Assembly: GCF_030580655.1 (NCBI RefSeq)
Contig: NZ_JAUQTB010000008.1
Span: forward strand, 107,014-171,013
Reading direction: 5' to 3'
Origin: Paenibacillus lacisoli
Lineage (GTDB): Bacteria > Bacillota > Bacilli > Paenibacillales > Paenibacillaceae
Length of the DNA: 64,000 bases
Of this stretch, positions 1 to 9,353 are shown piece by piece. Under the pieces are notes generated by a model. It searched no databases, was not told the origin of the DNA, and was given only the letters and a program-made list of their open reading frames with translations. How positions within the stretch are numbered: position 1 is the stretch's first letter; the number at the start of each line of letters is the position of its first letter. A program made the translations under genes and the position numbers.

Positions 1-1
1 A

Positions 2-253
2 GGGACAGAGGGAAGCTTTCAATTGTTCGATGCACAGAGCGGGGAGTATTTGGGAAAATATTCATGGGATATTCCCATGGGAGAGACCCTGAATAAGTCG
101 GAGTGGGCGAAGAGCGGCAACACGAATTACCGTTTTGACTTCTGGGCCGGGAATCGGAACTATTATGGGGACAAACAGGAGTGGGGCAGGCAGATCGGCA
201 GAGCACATATACGGCTGTGGGATGCAAGCAAACCTCCCTATAGAAGATGGTGA
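2..253 (+). CDS. C-terminal part of an unidentified protein (truncated by window edge)
   Basis: The reading frame is open from base 2 without an initiator that looks like a true start, so this is the last 83 residues of a longer protein that begins outside the window. The visible part is rich in aromatic residues and glycine (for example FDFWAGNRNYYG) and ends in PPYRRW. No signal peptide or recognised domain can be seen in the fragment. I cannot assign a function. The stop is followed by about 150 bases before the next gene. Confidence 0.5.
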   Translation, partial: GTEGSFQLFDAQSGEYLGKYSWDIPMGETLNKSEWAKSGNTNYRFDFWAGNRNYYGDKQEWGRQIGRAHIRLWDASKPPYRRW

Positions 254-401
254 TAGTAGGAACAGCAATGAATAGCGGCTTTGTTTTAGAAGCTGAATGA
301 AGAAGCAAGGGATGGGAAACAGAATACGGCCGCCGGCTGTATTAATGGCTCCCCCCTTTTTTGATACTGGGATTTATTCATCTTAAGTAAGGAGGAAGAG
401 C

Positions 402-974
402 ATGCCGGAACTGGACATACGCAGACCGCGGCTGGAAGATAGCAAGGAGCTGCACAAGTTTTGGCGCAAAGTCATCACAGATGCCTATGCCCAGGAGGGC
501 ATCAGCGACCAGCTGGACAGCCTCGAAGAGGAGATCCACGTTAAGGAGCAGCAGCTGGCGGATTGTTTTGCAGGTGAAGAGGCCGGGCGGTTTATTCTTG
601 TCGCTCTCGTTGGGGATCAAATTGTGGGCACGATGGGTTACGGTCCGGCGAGTCCGCTGATCGTGGAAGCTTCGCAGCAGGCCTTGGCAGGATGGACAGA
701 GGTGGGTACGGTCTACGTGGACCCTGCGTACCAACGGCGGGGAGTAAGCCGGCAGCTGTTAAAGGCTATAGGTGAAGCTTTGCAGGCAAGAGGAATCAGG
801 CAGTTCTGCCTGGACAGCGGCTACCGGGCTGCACAGCAGGCATGGACACGGACGTTTGGCGAGCCGGCCTATATCCTCAAGGATTATTACGGCGAAGGCG
901 GCGATCATATGATCTGGACTGCGGCCGTGAAGGGGAATCCGGACAAAAGCAGGTCTTCGGGAGAGGTTTTGTGA
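402..974 (+). CDS. GNAT-family N-acetyltransferase
   Basis: This 190-residue protein probably transfers an acetyl group from acetyl-CoA to an unknown amine. The acetyl-CoA-binding motif of the GNAT family is visible around residues 100-120, with TVYVDPAYQRRGVSRQL matching the V-x-P-x-x-Q-x-x-G-[IV]-[AGS] pattern. A strong site (TAAGGAGG) lies 7 bases before the ATG. The next gene starts on the A of this gene's TGA stop, so the two are translationally coupled. The substrate cannot be inferred from sequence. Confidence 0.85.
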   Translation: MPELDIRRPRLEDSKELHKFWRKVITDAYAQEGISDQLDSLEEEIHVKEQQLADCFAGEEAGRFILVALVGDQIVGTMGYGPASPLIVEASQQALAGWTEVGTVYVDPAYQRRGVSRQLLKAIGEALQARGIRQFCLDSGYRAAQQAWTRTFGEPAYILKDYYGEGGDHMIWTAAVKGNPDKSRSSGEVL

Positions 975-1465
975 TGAAGCTGAATAAAGACGCACTGGAA
1001 CGTGTGCGACAAATCCCCTGGCTGGCATGCTGCGGAGAACCCATGGAAGGGCAGGCCTTGAGCGGAATCCAACAGGTGCAGAGCCGGGATGAGGCCAGAA
1101 GGTGGTATGAGAGCGCCGCATGGGAAGAGGTAACCCTTGAAGCGCGTAATACGCTGACATCCTTTTTACATAAGCGGTACGTAAGTCAATATAATGAGTG
1201 GAACACACTGGCAAAAGAGGTCAAGGCTTTCATGGATCAGGAGGTTGAGTCCAAGATCAGGCAGGCATCCGAGACGTATCAACTGGGTCCGGTATGGCTG
1301 GACGGTGTCCGGTGGGATGTGCTGAACGTAATCATGGAGCTGTCATATGCTTCCTTAAGACACACACCTGTCTTTTTCGCCAGACTGCTGGAGGTATATG
1401 AAATGGGGCATTTGCCTTGTGGCTGGCAGGGCGAATGGCCGGAAGGCAAGCTAATTGTATATTAA
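974..1465 (+). CDS. Hypothetical soluble protein coupled to the GNAT gene
   Basis: A 163-residue protein of unknown function. The ATG at 974 overlaps the TGA of the acetyltransferase by one base (TGATG), which decides the start over the in-frame codons upstream inside that gene. The sequence is charged and mostly helical in character, with no signal peptide or membrane segment and no domain I recognise. Tight coupling suggests co-expression with the acetyltransferase. An inverted repeat at 1467-1494 follows the stop. Confidence 0.65.
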   Translation: MKLNKDALERVRQIPWLACCGEPMEGQALSGIQQVQSRDEARRWYESAAWEEVTLEARNTLTSFLHKRYVSQYNEWNTLAKEVKAFMDQEVESKIRQASETYQLGPVWLDGVRWDVLNVIMELSYASLRHTPVFFARLLEVYEMGHLPCGWQGEWPEGKLIVY

Positions 1466-1466
1466 T

Positions 1467-1494
1467 AGCCACGGTACCCTGAGGTATCGTGGCT
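1467..1494. terminator. Inverted repeat, probable terminator between convergent genes
   Basis: AGCCACGGTACC pairs with GGTATCGTGGCT across a 4-base loop with one wobble. It lies between the stop codons of two convergent genes. The following T tract is weak (TTATCG). Confidence 0.5.
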
Positions 1495-1516
1495 TATCGA
1501 GCTGCTATGGGTGAAT

Positions 1517-2491
1517 TCAGTTCAAACGGTATGTGGCAAAAGGCTCGCCGTACCGGAAATCGTCACTAATGCGGTCCAGCTCCTCCAGCAGGTCTGATGC
1601 CGGCCGGATCTCCAGCGATTGCAGATTGTGCTCCAGCTGCTCTACACGGGTAGCACCGACAATAACAGTGGATACGGCCGGGCGATTCAGCAGCCATGCA
1701 ATGGACAATACGCTTGGCGTATATTCATGAGCTGCGGCGAGATAGCTGACCTGCTGTCCCAGCTTCACGTTGCGTTCCAGCAGGAAACGGTTGAAGTTCG
1801 GATCGGTTTCCGCACGGGAACCAGCCGGTGCAGCCCCGTCCTCATTGTATTTGCCTGTCAGAATGCCACCGGCCAGGGGGAAGTAGGGGATAATACCGAT
1901 ACCCTGATCCAGGCAGAGCGGTACCAGCTCCTGCTCCGGCGTCCGGTCGGCGAGGGAATAGCTCGTCTGGATGGTCACGTACCGTGCCCAATTCCGAAAC
2001 TCACTGATACCCAGAGCTTTCATAAGCTCCCATGCGGCATAATTGGACGCTCCGATATAGCGTACTTTACCGGACGTAACCATATCATCCAGCGTGCGCA
2101 GGGTTTCTTCCAATGGAGTAAGCGGATCAAAGGTATGAATCTGATACAGATCCACGTGGTCGGTCTGCAGCCGGTTCAGGCTCTCTTCCAGTTCACGCAT
2201 GAGATGATAACGGGAAGACCCCTGCCCGTTCGGAGCATCCCTGCGTACAAGACCTGCCTTGGTAGCCAGCACCGCTTCGTAACGTCTGCCCTTCAAGGCG
2301 AGTCCGATGATGCGCTCCGACTCGGTGCCGGCATAGATGTTGGCGGTATCGATAAAGTTCACACCATGATCCAGTGCAGCATGCACAATATCGACCGATG
2401 TCTTCTCATCGGCCCGTTTGCCAAAAGCGTTCGTTCCCAGACCCAGTGCCGACACCTGCAGACCGCTGCTGCCTAAACGACGATATTCCAT
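1517..2491 (-). CDS. Aldo/keto reductase
   Basis: A 324-residue NAD(P)H-dependent aldo/keto reductase of TIM-barrel fold. Hallmarks are the N-terminal RLGSSGLQVSALGLGTNAFG, the catalytic Asp/Tyr region DTANIYAGTESE, the Lys in VLATKAG and the His in LYQIHTFDPLTP, plus the SNYAAWEL segment and a C-terminal cofactor-binding IVGATRVEQLEHN. The ATG has AAGGAG 9 bases upstream. It is transcribed alone, convergent with the gene pair at 402-1465. The substrate is unknown; it belongs to the general YhdN/Tas-like group. Confidence 0.9.
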   Translation of the reverse strand: MEYRRLGSSGLQVSALGLGTNAFGKRADEKTSVDIVHAALDHGVNFIDTANIYAGTESERIIGLALKGRRYEAVLATKAGLVRRDAPNGQGSSRYHLMRELEESLNRLQTDHVDLYQIHTFDPLTPLEETLRTLDDMVTSGKVRYIGASNYAAWELMKALGISEFRNWARYVTIQTSYSLADRTPEQELVPLCLDQGIGIIPYFPLAGGILTGKYNEDGAAPAGSRAETDPNFNRFLLERNVKLGQQVSYLAAAHEYTPSVLSIAWLLNRPAVSTVIVGATRVEQLEHNLQSLEIRPASDLLEELDRISDDFRYGEPFATYRLN

Positions 2492-2710
2492 AATCGTTCA
2501 CTCCTTATGTATCCATGATGTTGTTAGATCGGATGTAGAATCAGATAATAAAAACTATTTATATTGTAGCGGACCCGCTCATTAGATCCAAATCCAGACT
2601 ATCCTCTGATCTGAATAAAATGTTAAAATCATACATAACTATCAAAATTCGCATTTATTGAACGCTGCCTTTATTCATAAAAAATGGATCGCGTTATGGA
2701 GGGGAATGAA

Positions 2711-3580
2711 ATGGGGAATTTACTGCAGGATATCGACTGGAAGGATAAGACCCGGGATTGCGACCGGCTGCTTGAATCATCCCTGCTGAAGACGGAACCG
2801 ATTGCGCCGGGCTTTGAAGCCGAGGTGGTGCGCGTTCACAGCGGACAGGACAGCCTGGTGCTCAAAATTTGGAACCGCCAGTCGAGGCCGGACGTTGGGT
2901 TTCAATACCGGCTGCTCAGTGTCCTGTATGAGCAAGGGATTGCCGTATCGCGGCCGCTTGGCTGGGGGAAGGACGCTGAGGGGCATTTTGTGCTGCTCAC
3001 CAGCTATGATGGCGAGCCGCTGATGCAGCTGGATGACAGCGTCATCGCCGGGCTGGCTGTCCAATTGGCCCGGATCCACGAGACAGATGTGATAGAGGGA
3101 GGAAAGATAGAGCTGCCGCTGTACTCTTTTAAAGGCTACTTCTACCCTCAGATTGAGCAGTTCCCTGACCTGGAAGAGCCGCTGAACCAGCTGCTTCCTC
3201 TCGTGTCCCTGCAGCAGACAGCTGTCATTCATGGGGACTACCATCTCGGGAATATCGTGGGGCAGGCTGGCCGCCATACGATTATTGACTGGACGAATGC
3301 CCAATGGGGAGATGCCCGTTATGACTTTGCCTGGTCTCATCTTCTGATGGAGCTGTATGTCCCTCAGCCATATGCCTCTTTATTCGAGACAGCTTATCTG
3401 TTAGAGCATCCCATCGGCCTCGAAGTCAGGCAGCAATTCCAGGCCCTGGCCTGCATTCGCTGGCTGCTGCTCTACCGTCACGGGCATACGCCGAAGGCTG
3501 ATCAGCTGCAGCAGCTGCTGGATCAGGTCGTGCAGCGGAATCCTGTATTGGCTTCGCTGGGCATGCCCTGGACACTGTAG
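2711..3580 (+). CDS. Aminoglycoside-phosphotransferase-family small-molecule kinase
   Basis: A 289-residue protein of the APH/choline-kinase fold. The catalytic loop HGDYHLGN is at residues 174-181, followed by the metal-binding IIDWTNAQWGD. The N lobe carries the expected LVLKIWN lysine region. I chose the ATG at 2711 because GGAGGGG lies 6 bases upstream; the earlier in-frame ATG at 2684 has no comparable site. The family phosphorylates antibiotics or ordinary metabolites, and nothing nearby indicates resistance, so the substrate is unknown. Confidence 0.85.
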   Translation: MGNLLQDIDWKDKTRDCDRLLESSLLKTEPIAPGFEAEVVRVHSGQDSLVLKIWNRQSRPDVGFQYRLLSVLYEQGIAVSRPLGWGKDAEGHFVLLTSYDGEPLMQLDDSVIAGLAVQLARIHETDVIEGGKIELPLYSFKGYFYPQIEQFPDLEEPLNQLLPLVSLQQTAVIHGDYHLGNIVGQAGRHTIIDWTNAQWGDARYDFAWSHLLMELYVPQPYASLFETAYLLEHPIGLEVRQQFQALACIRWLLLYRHGHTPKADQLQQLLDQVVQRNPVLASLGMPWTL

Positions 3581-3594
3581 ATTTGGTGAATGTT

Positions 3595-3623
3595 TTGGTG
3601 TTCCCTCCGGCATGCGCTATAAT
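3595..3623 (+). promoter_or_regulatory. SigA-type promoter for the small basic protein gene
   Basis: TTGGTG and a perfect TATAAT are separated by 17 bases. The element lies 35 bases before the GTG start at 3658 and inside the longer open frame, which rules out the upstream start at 3583. Confidence 0.6.
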
Positions 3624-3657
3624 GCAAGATGAACTTAACCAACATTGGAGTGATCAT

Positions 3658-3840
3658 GTGAGCAAGAGCAAGGGCAAGGGAACGGGCCATGGTACCGGAA
3701 AAAAAGGCTGGAACCGCTGGCAGGCAGGGGCACGCAGAGCCAAAAGTGCGCCGAAGCCCTATAAGAGCAAGGGAACCAAGAACCCGGATAACGCGCCGGG
3801 AAATGACTCAGGGAATATCTCCGGCAGCAAGCCGGATTAA
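3658..3840 (+). CDS. Small basic glycine/lysine-rich protein (DUF3934-like)
   Basis: A 60-residue, strongly basic, apparently disordered protein beginning MSKSKGKGTGHGTGKKGWNR. The GTG start has GGAG 7 bases upstream and lies just downstream of a good promoter at 3595-3623. The GTGKKGWNRWQA core and PYKSKGTK segment match my recollection of the short Bacillales family DUF3934, whose role is unknown; here it has a longer hydrophilic tail. The basic composition would suit nucleic-acid binding, but that is only a guess. A terminator follows at 3889-3916. Confidence 0.65.
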   Translation: MSKSKGKGTGHGTGKKGWNRWQAGARRAKSAPKPYKSKGTKNPDNAPGNDSGNISGSKPD

Positions 3841-3888
3841 TTGAGCTGACCTTCCGGAGCGAATCAGGACTGCAGCTGCAGAAGAAGG

Positions 3889-3916
3889 GCCTCTGAACAT
3901 AAACAGGGGCTTTTTT
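3889..3916 (+). terminator. Rho-independent terminator
   Basis: GCCTCTG pairs with CAGGGGC (one wobble) across an 8-base loop and is followed by six T. It terminates the small basic protein gene. Confidence 0.75.
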
Positions 3917-4051
3917 GGCATTCCAGATCCTTCGGCCCCTCCTTGAACGCTGACCGTACCGTGGAAGGATCGGGAGAGAACAGCTGGTTGGGAAGCGAAT
4001 GACAAGTTTAAAAGATTAGAAGTCATATATTGTGATTAAGGGGGGGTGTTT

Positions 4052-4681
4052 ATGGCGCGTGCCGGATGGCTCATCGTCTGGATTGCCTTTATTGTATATG
4101 CACTTCTGCTGGCTCCGGACGGCAGAGGAGAGGACCCGATCTTCCTGGATCTCATTCAGCTTCGTTCGACCGAGCCTTCGCTGCTGGCCATGTTCTCACT
4201 GCTCGGCTTATATCCTTTGGCCTATGCCTGTCTGCTGCTGCGCAGTGATGTCCGTCGTGTTCCGGCCTGGCCATTCGTAATTGCAGCCTTTGCCCTTGGA
4301 GCGTTCGCACTGATTCCGTACTATATTCTGAACCGGAACGATATCCGCAGCTATCGGGACAGCCGCGCACCACAGTGGATCCTACGCCTGGTTCGTTCGC
4401 CGATCGTGCTGGTACTGCTGCTGCTCGGCACTTTGGCTGTCATGGGTTATGGGCTGCTGAACGGCCATGCAGAAGAATACCGGGAAGCCTTCGGCAGCTC
4501 GAGATTTGTGAACGTGATGACGATTGATTTTGTCGTTCTGACCCTGCTGTCGGTCTATGCGATATACCGGGATGAGGACCGTCCCCCCCTTCATGCAGGC
4601 GTGGCCTGGATCGGCATACTGCCGATCGTGGGGCTGCTGGTCTATATCTGGCTGACACGTCACAAGGCCCGCATGGCCTGA
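4052..4681 (+). CDS. Multi-pass membrane protein of unknown function
   Basis: A 209-residue integral membrane protein with about six hydrophobic segments: roughly residues 5-20, 50-66, 78-96, 110-128, 150-166 and 182-200. The ATG at 4052 has a purine-rich AAGGGGGG 5 bases upstream, preferable to the GTG at 4046. No catalytic motif is visible. The hydrophilic loop between segments 3 and 4 (NRNDIRSYRDSRAPQW) is the only conspicuous charged stretch. It sits alone between a terminator and the pseudouridine synthase gene. Confidence 0.7.
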   Translation: MARAGWLIVWIAFIVYALLLAPDGRGEDPIFLDLIQLRSTEPSLLAMFSLLGLYPLAYACLLLRSDVRRVPAWPFVIAAFALGAFALIPYYILNRNDIRSYRDSRAPQWILRLVRSPIVLVLLLLGTLAVMGYGLLNGHAEEYREAFGSSRFVNVMTIDFVVLTLLSVYAIYRDEDRPPLHAGVAWIGILPIVGLLVYIWLTRHKARMA

Positions 4682-4826
4682 CTTGAAGTGTAACCAGACC
4701 TGTCCAGATCCCTTTAACGCAAGCCGCAGAACCGCTGGTACAGGCGGGTACTGCGGTTATGGTGTATCTTTGATGTATCTGTGGTACGATGGGGCAGCTG
4801 ATCATTTATCATGCAGAGAAGAGAGA

Positions 4827-5522
4827 GTGAATGTGAGGATTCATCATTATATCAGCCGATCCGGACATATCTCCAGACGGACGGTCAAAAGATTAATCGA
4901 CAGCGGTGAGATTACGGTGAACGGCGTACCTTGCGACCATAATACCCAAGTCCTCGAGGGGGACGAAGTGCTGGTAAGCGGACAGCCGCTCCCTGAACGG
5001 GAAGCTCCAGTCTATCTGGCGCTGAATAAGCCGGTGGGCGTGACATGTACAGCAGCCGGACATGTCGAGAACAATATCATTGATTTTGTGAATTACCCCA
5101 CCCGGATCTTCGCGGTGGGCCGTCTGGACAAGGCCTCGGAAGGGCTTATTCTGCTAACCAATGACGGTCAGATTGTGAACAAGATGATGCGCTCGGAACA
5201 CGGCCATGAAAAGGAATACCGGGTAACGGTAAATAAGCCGGTAACCGATGAATTTCTGCAGACGATGGCGGAGGGCGTGGAGATTATGAACACCTGGACC
5301 AAGCCCTGCATCACTTCACGTCTGGGTGAGAATGAATTCCGGATTGTGCTGACCCAGGGAATGAACAGGCAGATTCGCCGCATGTCCAAGGCGCTCGGCT
5401 ACCGGGTAGAACGGCTCGAACGGGTGCGGATTATGAATATCACCCTGGACGGACTACCCCAGGGGGAGTGGAGGTATCTGCATCCGGATGAGCTGGAGCT
5501 CTTGCTGGAGCAGCTGGGCTAG
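4827..5522 (+). CDS. rluF: RluF-type 23S rRNA pseudouridine synthase
   Basis: A 231-residue enzyme of the RsuA/RluB/E/F family that isomerises a uridine in 23S rRNA. An N-terminal S4 RNA-binding domain (SRSGHISRRTVKRLIDSGEI) precedes the catalytic domain, in which GRLDKASEGLILLTND holds the nucleophilic Asp at residue 101. The later GMNRQIRRMSKALGY motif is also typical. I place the start at GTG 4827; GTG 4833 is equally possible, while the longer frame to 4683 adds residues unlike the family. RluF rather than RluB is a likeness judgement. A bidirectional terminator follows. Confidence 0.85.
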   Translation: MNVRIHHYISRSGHISRRTVKRLIDSGEITVNGVPCDHNTQVLEGDEVLVSGQPLPEREAPVYLALNKPVGVTCTAAGHVENNIIDFVNYPTRIFAVGRLDKASEGLILLTNDGQIVNKMMRSEHGHEKEYRVTVNKPVTDEFLQTMAEGVEIMNTWTKPCITSRLGENEFRIVLTQGMNRQIRRMSKALGYRVERLERVRIMNITLDGLPQGEWRYLHPDELELLLEQLG

Positions 5523-5536
5523 CTGTATTCCTGCTT

Positions 5537-5584
5537 AAAAAAGCTGACTATTCACGGGAAAACCCGCGAAAGTCAGCTTTTTTA
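5537..5584. terminator. Bidirectional rho-independent terminator
   Basis: AAAAAAGCTGACT and AGTCAGCTTTTTT form a perfect 13-base stem with an inner CGGG/CCCG hairpin. It separates the convergent rluF-like and patB-like genes. Confidence 0.9.
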
Positions 5585-5600
5585 ATGGATTCTAAAAACG

Positions 5601-6800
5601 TTAGACCGTCTGGCTGGCACGCCATCCGGTAATGGCCTGATCCAGCCGCTTCATGGCTTCCTCTACCGTAGCCCGGGTACAGGCCAGATTCATCCGCATG
5701 AAGCCTTCCCCTTCGGCCCCGAAGGTCGGACCATTGTTCAGCCCGAGCCGGGCCTGCTGAACCAGAAAGGCAGTCAGATCTTCGTTGCTCATCTTCAAGG
5801 CGCGGAAATCCATCCACAGCAAATAGGTTGCTTCCGGGATCTGCAGCTTCAGCTCAGGCAGGTGTTCCTGAATATACTGCTGCACATAGGCTGCATTGCC
5901 CCGGATATAATCGAGCAGGCTCTCCAGCCACGCTTCCCCCTGATTATAGGCGGCTTCGGTTGCCGCTGCTCCCATCGGCGTAATGGAGGAGAGATGCAGC
6001 TCAGCGATTCGGGCCACAAATTTCTCACGGATCTCCGCATCCGGAATAATGACATTCGCCGTGTTCAGCCCCGCGAGGTTAAATGTCTTGCTTGGTGCCG
6101 TACAGATAATGGATTTCTCTGCAGCAGTGCCTGGAAGGGAAGCGAAAGGAATATGGACTGCATGCGGATCAAGGATCAGATCCTCGTGAATCTCATCGGA
6201 TACGACAAGCACGTTATACTGGCTGCACAAGGCTTCCACCTTAGTCAGCTCCTCACGCGTCCATACCCGTCCCACCGGGTTGTGCGGGCTGCACAGGATC
6301 AGCATCTTTACCTTGCCGTCCCGCAGCTTATTCTCCATATCGGCGAAATCCATCGTGTAGTGTCCTGCCTCATCCTGCTGGAGAGGGTTCAGCACCAGCT
6401 CGCGCCCGCGCTCCTTCACGACACCGTGGAACGGTGGATACACTGGGGGCTGGATCATGACCTGATCTCCAGCTTCTGTATAGGCATCCACGATCATGCC
6501 GAGCGCAGGAACGATGCCGGGACTGAAACGGATGGCATCCGCTTCCACTTTCCAGTGATGACGGTGTTCCATCCAGCCCTGAACAGAAGCTTTATAGCTT
6601 TCACTTGGGAACGTGTAGCCCATCACCCCGTGCTCCAGGCGTTCCTTCATCGCTTCAATGACAAACGAAGGGGCCGGGAAATCCATATCCGCAACCCACA
6701 TCGGCAAAATATCAGCAGAACCGAACAGCTCAGCTGCACCGTCCCATTTGGACGAGGCTGTCCCCGTACGTTTAATACTCTGGTTAAAATCAAAATCCAT
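5601..6800 (-). CDS. patB: PatB/MalY-type PLP-dependent C-S lyase / aminotransferase
   Basis: A 399-residue fold-type I PLP enzyme close to Bacillus PatB and E. coli MalY, which cleave cystathionine or cysteine conjugates. Visible hallmarks are LPMWVADMDFPAP near the N terminus, CSPHNPVGRVWTREE, VSDEIHEDL with the PLP-contacting Asp, and the Schiff-base Lys at residue 238 in APSKTFNLAGL. The start at 6800 is chosen because AGGAGG lies 9 bases upstream; the longer start adds seven unlikely residues. It is monocistronic and divergent from the GGDEF-EAL gene. Confidence 0.85.
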   Translation of the reverse strand: MDFDFNQSIKRTGTASSKWDGAAELFGSADILPMWVADMDFPAPSFVIEAMKERLEHGVMGYTFPSESYKASVQGWMEHRHHWKVEADAIRFSPGIVPALGMIVDAYTEAGDQVMIQPPVYPPFHGVVKERGRELVLNPLQQDEAGHYTMDFADMENKLRDGKVKMLILCSPHNPVGRVWTREELTKVEALCSQYNVLVVSDEIHEDLILDPHAVHIPFASLPGTAAEKSIICTAPSKTFNLAGLNTANVIIPDAEIREKFVARIAELHLSSITPMGAAATEAAYNQGEAWLESLLDYIRGNAAYVQQYIQEHLPELKLQIPEATYLLWMDFRALKMSNEDLTAFLVQQARLGLNNGPTFGAEGEGFMRMNLACTRATVEEAMKRLDQAITGWRASQTV

Positions 6801-6956
6801 TTCAACGTTCCTCCTGCACAACGAATTTATGTTAACAGGCTACCCCTTTTGCCGGCGAAAATCAATCCGGCCTCATCATCTGACGCGATGTGTAACCATT
6901 TGTCGATCCTTTGCCGATACAAGTGTTATAAGCCGAAAGACTTCAGGAGAGATCGT

Positions 6957-9137
6957 ATGAACATGTTAAGAGGCAGATGGATCAGATACGTATTATTGTG
7001 CACGGGCGTGGCAGCCTGGACAGCCTCCATGGTGGAAGAAATGAAGGAGGGACCCGGATCCGGAAGCTGGCTGGGCCTGTCTGTGCTGGGGCTGGCGGCT
7101 CTGCTGCTGGTGTACTACATATTTCAATGGGAAGCCCGGAAGGCAGGCAGGAAACTCAGGGATAACAGCCGGCGCTTGCAAAATATACTGGAAACGCTGG
7201 ATGTTGCGATTTGGGCACATGATCTGAAGACCGATTCGCTCTATATTACCCCGGGGATCGAGCGGTTGTACGGGTGCAGTGCCGATGCATTCTACCAGGA
7301 CAAAACCCTTTGGCGCCGGGCGATCCTGTCCGAGGACCTTCCTGCCATTGAGAAGCGTGTAGATTTGATTGCACAGGGGCAGGAAGTGACCAGTATCTAT
7401 CGGATCGCCAGGCCGGATGGAGAGGTTCGCTGGATTCAGGACCGGGGGATCCCGATCATGGACCAGGAGAACAGGCTGGCCTATTTCACCAGTGTGCTGT
7501 TCGATATTACAGACCGTAAGGAGAGCGAAGATCTCTATCAGCAGCTGACGGAAGGATCGCCGGACCTGGTCGCTGTCTTCAGTGAAGGGAAATTCGATTA
7601 CGTGAATGACGCCGGCAGCCGGCTGATCGGCTATCCTACCAAGCAGGAGCTGATCGGACAGCAGGTGGAGCTGTTTTTCCCGAAGGAGCTGCTGGCCGGC
7701 ATCTGTGATCACAAGCGGTTTACAGATCTTACACTGCGAAGGGCAGACGGAAGTACTCTGGATGTCGAGCTTGTGGCGATGCCGGTACTGTACGGAGGCC
7801 GGCTTGCGGTACAGATCGCAGGACGTGATATAACGCGGCGCAAAGAGTCCGAGAGGACGATTGAATATATGGCCTATTACGATGCGCTGACAGGTTTGCC
7901 GAACCGCTACCTGTTCAGACGGCATCTGAATCAGGTTCTGGGCAAGGGCCGTGCGGACCTGCTGGCCGTGCTCTTCCTCGATCTGGATCGCTTCAAGATC
8001 ATCAATGACACCAAGGGGCATACGGCCGGAGATCAGATCCTCCAGAAGGTAGCCCGCCGATTGGAACAGACGCTCGAAGGACAAGGAATGATCTGCCGCC
8101 AGGGCGGGGACGAATTTATTGTGCTGCTGGAGAACATGGATAAGAACGAGGTAGCGGTCACGGCCCGGCGTATGCTGCATGCTTTGCGGGCCCCTGTGAC
8201 AACAGAGGGACAGGAGTATTTTATCACGATGAGTATTGGCATCAGTCTCTATCCGGCGGATGGGATCGATGAGGAGACCTTGATCCAGCATGCGGATACG
8301 GCGATGTACCTGGCCAAAGAGCGGGGCAAAAACAACTACCAGTTCTATGATGCCCAGCTAATGGGAGTATCCACACGTAAAATGCAGCTGGAGCACGCCA
8401 TGCGCAGAGCCATGCAGCAGGAGCAATTCACCCTCCAATATCAGCCGCAGGTAGAGCTGGGGAAAGGTGAACTGGTCGGCATTGAAGCGCTGCTGCGTTG
8501 GCATCATCCCGAGCTGGGTTATATCTCGCCGATGGAATTTATTCCGCTGGCGGAGGAGACCGGGCTGATCGTCCCGCTTGGCCGATGGGTGCTGGAACAG
8601 GCATGCCGGCAAAATAAGGCCTGGCAGGATGCCGGTTACCGTGCTGTTCCTATCGCTGTGAACGTGTCTGTGCGTCAGATGAAAGAGGAAGACTTTGTGG
8701 CCATGGTGCAGGAGGTGCTTCAGCAGACCGGACTCGAGGCGTGTTATCTGGAGCTCGAGATCACAGAGAGTATTATGCAGAAGAAGGAACGGTCGGCAGG
8801 TATCCTGAACCAGCTGCGCAAGGCAGGAATCAGGCTGTCGATCGATGACTTCGGCACAGGCTACTCCTCGTTGAGCATCCTCAAATATCTGCCGGTGGAT
8901 ACGATCAAGATCGATAAATCGTTCATCGACGACATCGCCGATCCCGGGGATCAGGGCGTTATGGTCAAGACCATGATTGATATGGGGATGAACCTCAAAT
9001 TCAGAGTGATTGCTGAGGGGATCGAACTGCAGGGACAGGCGGATTTCCTGCTCCGGCACGGCTGTCGTATCGGACAGGGGTATCTCTACAGCCGTCCGCT
9101 GACGGCCCGGGAACTGGAATTGTATATGCAGAAATGA
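6957..9137 (+). CDS. Membrane-anchored PAS-PAS-GGDEF-EAL cyclic-di-GMP protein
   Basis: A 726-residue protein with two N-terminal membrane helices (about residues 7-24 and 38-60), two PAS domains (about 65-190 and 190-300), a GGDEF domain and an EAL domain. The GGDEF signature is intact near residue 382 (RQGGDEF), as is the EAL signature near 508 (EALLRWHHP) with DDFGTGYSSL further on, so both c-di-GMP synthesis and hydrolysis could be active. No RxxD inhibitory site precedes GGDEF. The frame stays open far upstream, but the ATG at 6957 with AGGAGAG 5 bases before it is the real start; the upstream part is antisense to patB. Confidence 0.9.
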   Translation: MNMLRGRWIRYVLLCTGVAAWTASMVEEMKEGPGSGSWLGLSVLGLAALLLVYYIFQWEARKAGRKLRDNSRRLQNILETLDVAIWAHDLKTDSLYITPGIERLYGCSADAFYQDKTLWRRAILSEDLPAIEKRVDLIAQGQEVTSIYRIARPDGEVRWIQDRGIPIMDQENRLAYFTSVLFDITDRKESEDLYQQLTEGSPDLVAVFSEGKFDYVNDAGSRLIGYPTKQELIGQQVELFFPKELLAGICDHKRFTDLTLRRADGSTLDVELVAMPVLYGGRLAVQIAGRDITRRKESERTIEYMAYYDALTGLPNRYLFRRHLNQVLGKGRADLLAVLFLDLDRFKIINDTKGHTAGDQILQKVARRLEQTLEGQGMICRQGGDEFIVLLENMDKNEVAVTARRMLHALRAPVTTEGQEYFITMSIGISLYPADGIDEETLIQHADTAMYLAKERGKNNYQFYDAQLMGVSTRKMQLEHAMRRAMQQEQFTLQYQPQVELGKGELVGIEALLRWHHPELGYISPMEFIPLAEETGLIVPLGRWVLEQACRQNKAWQDAGYRAVPIAVNVSVRQMKEEDFVAMVQEVLQQTGLEACYLELEITESIMQKKERSAGILNQLRKAGIRLSIDDFGTGYSSLSILKYLPVDTIKIDKSFIDDIADPGDQGVMVKTMIDMGMNLKFRVIAEGIELQGQADFLLRHGCRIGQGYLYSRPLTARELELYMQK

Positions 9138-9143
9138 GAATAA

Positions 9144-9189
9144 GGACGATCCGGAGCTGAACTAGTTCAGCTCCGGATCGTCCTTTTTT
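9144..9189 (+). terminator. Rho-independent terminator with a perfect 40-base palindrome
   Basis: Bases 9144-9183 are a complete palindrome centred on CTAG (arm GGACGATCCGGAGCTGAACT), followed by six T. It ends the GGDEF-EAL transcript. Confidence 0.9.
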
Positions 9190-9353
9190 GGTGCTCATTG
9201 TCAGAACCGGATCTTTCTGTCTTCAGGGAACATTCAGCTGGCATTGGGTTGGATTTAAGGCTCATTTAAGTCTTTTGACCTACAATTAACCTACAAACGA
9301 ATCAGATGACCGGGGAGAATGGTTGAGGTTGTCAATGAGCAGGGGGAGTACAT

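Noticed and set aside
5862..6956. Long open frame in front of the GGDEF-EAL protein
   Set aside because: It is antisense to the patB-like gene, has no domain, and the real start with a good ribosome binding site and membrane helix is at 6957.
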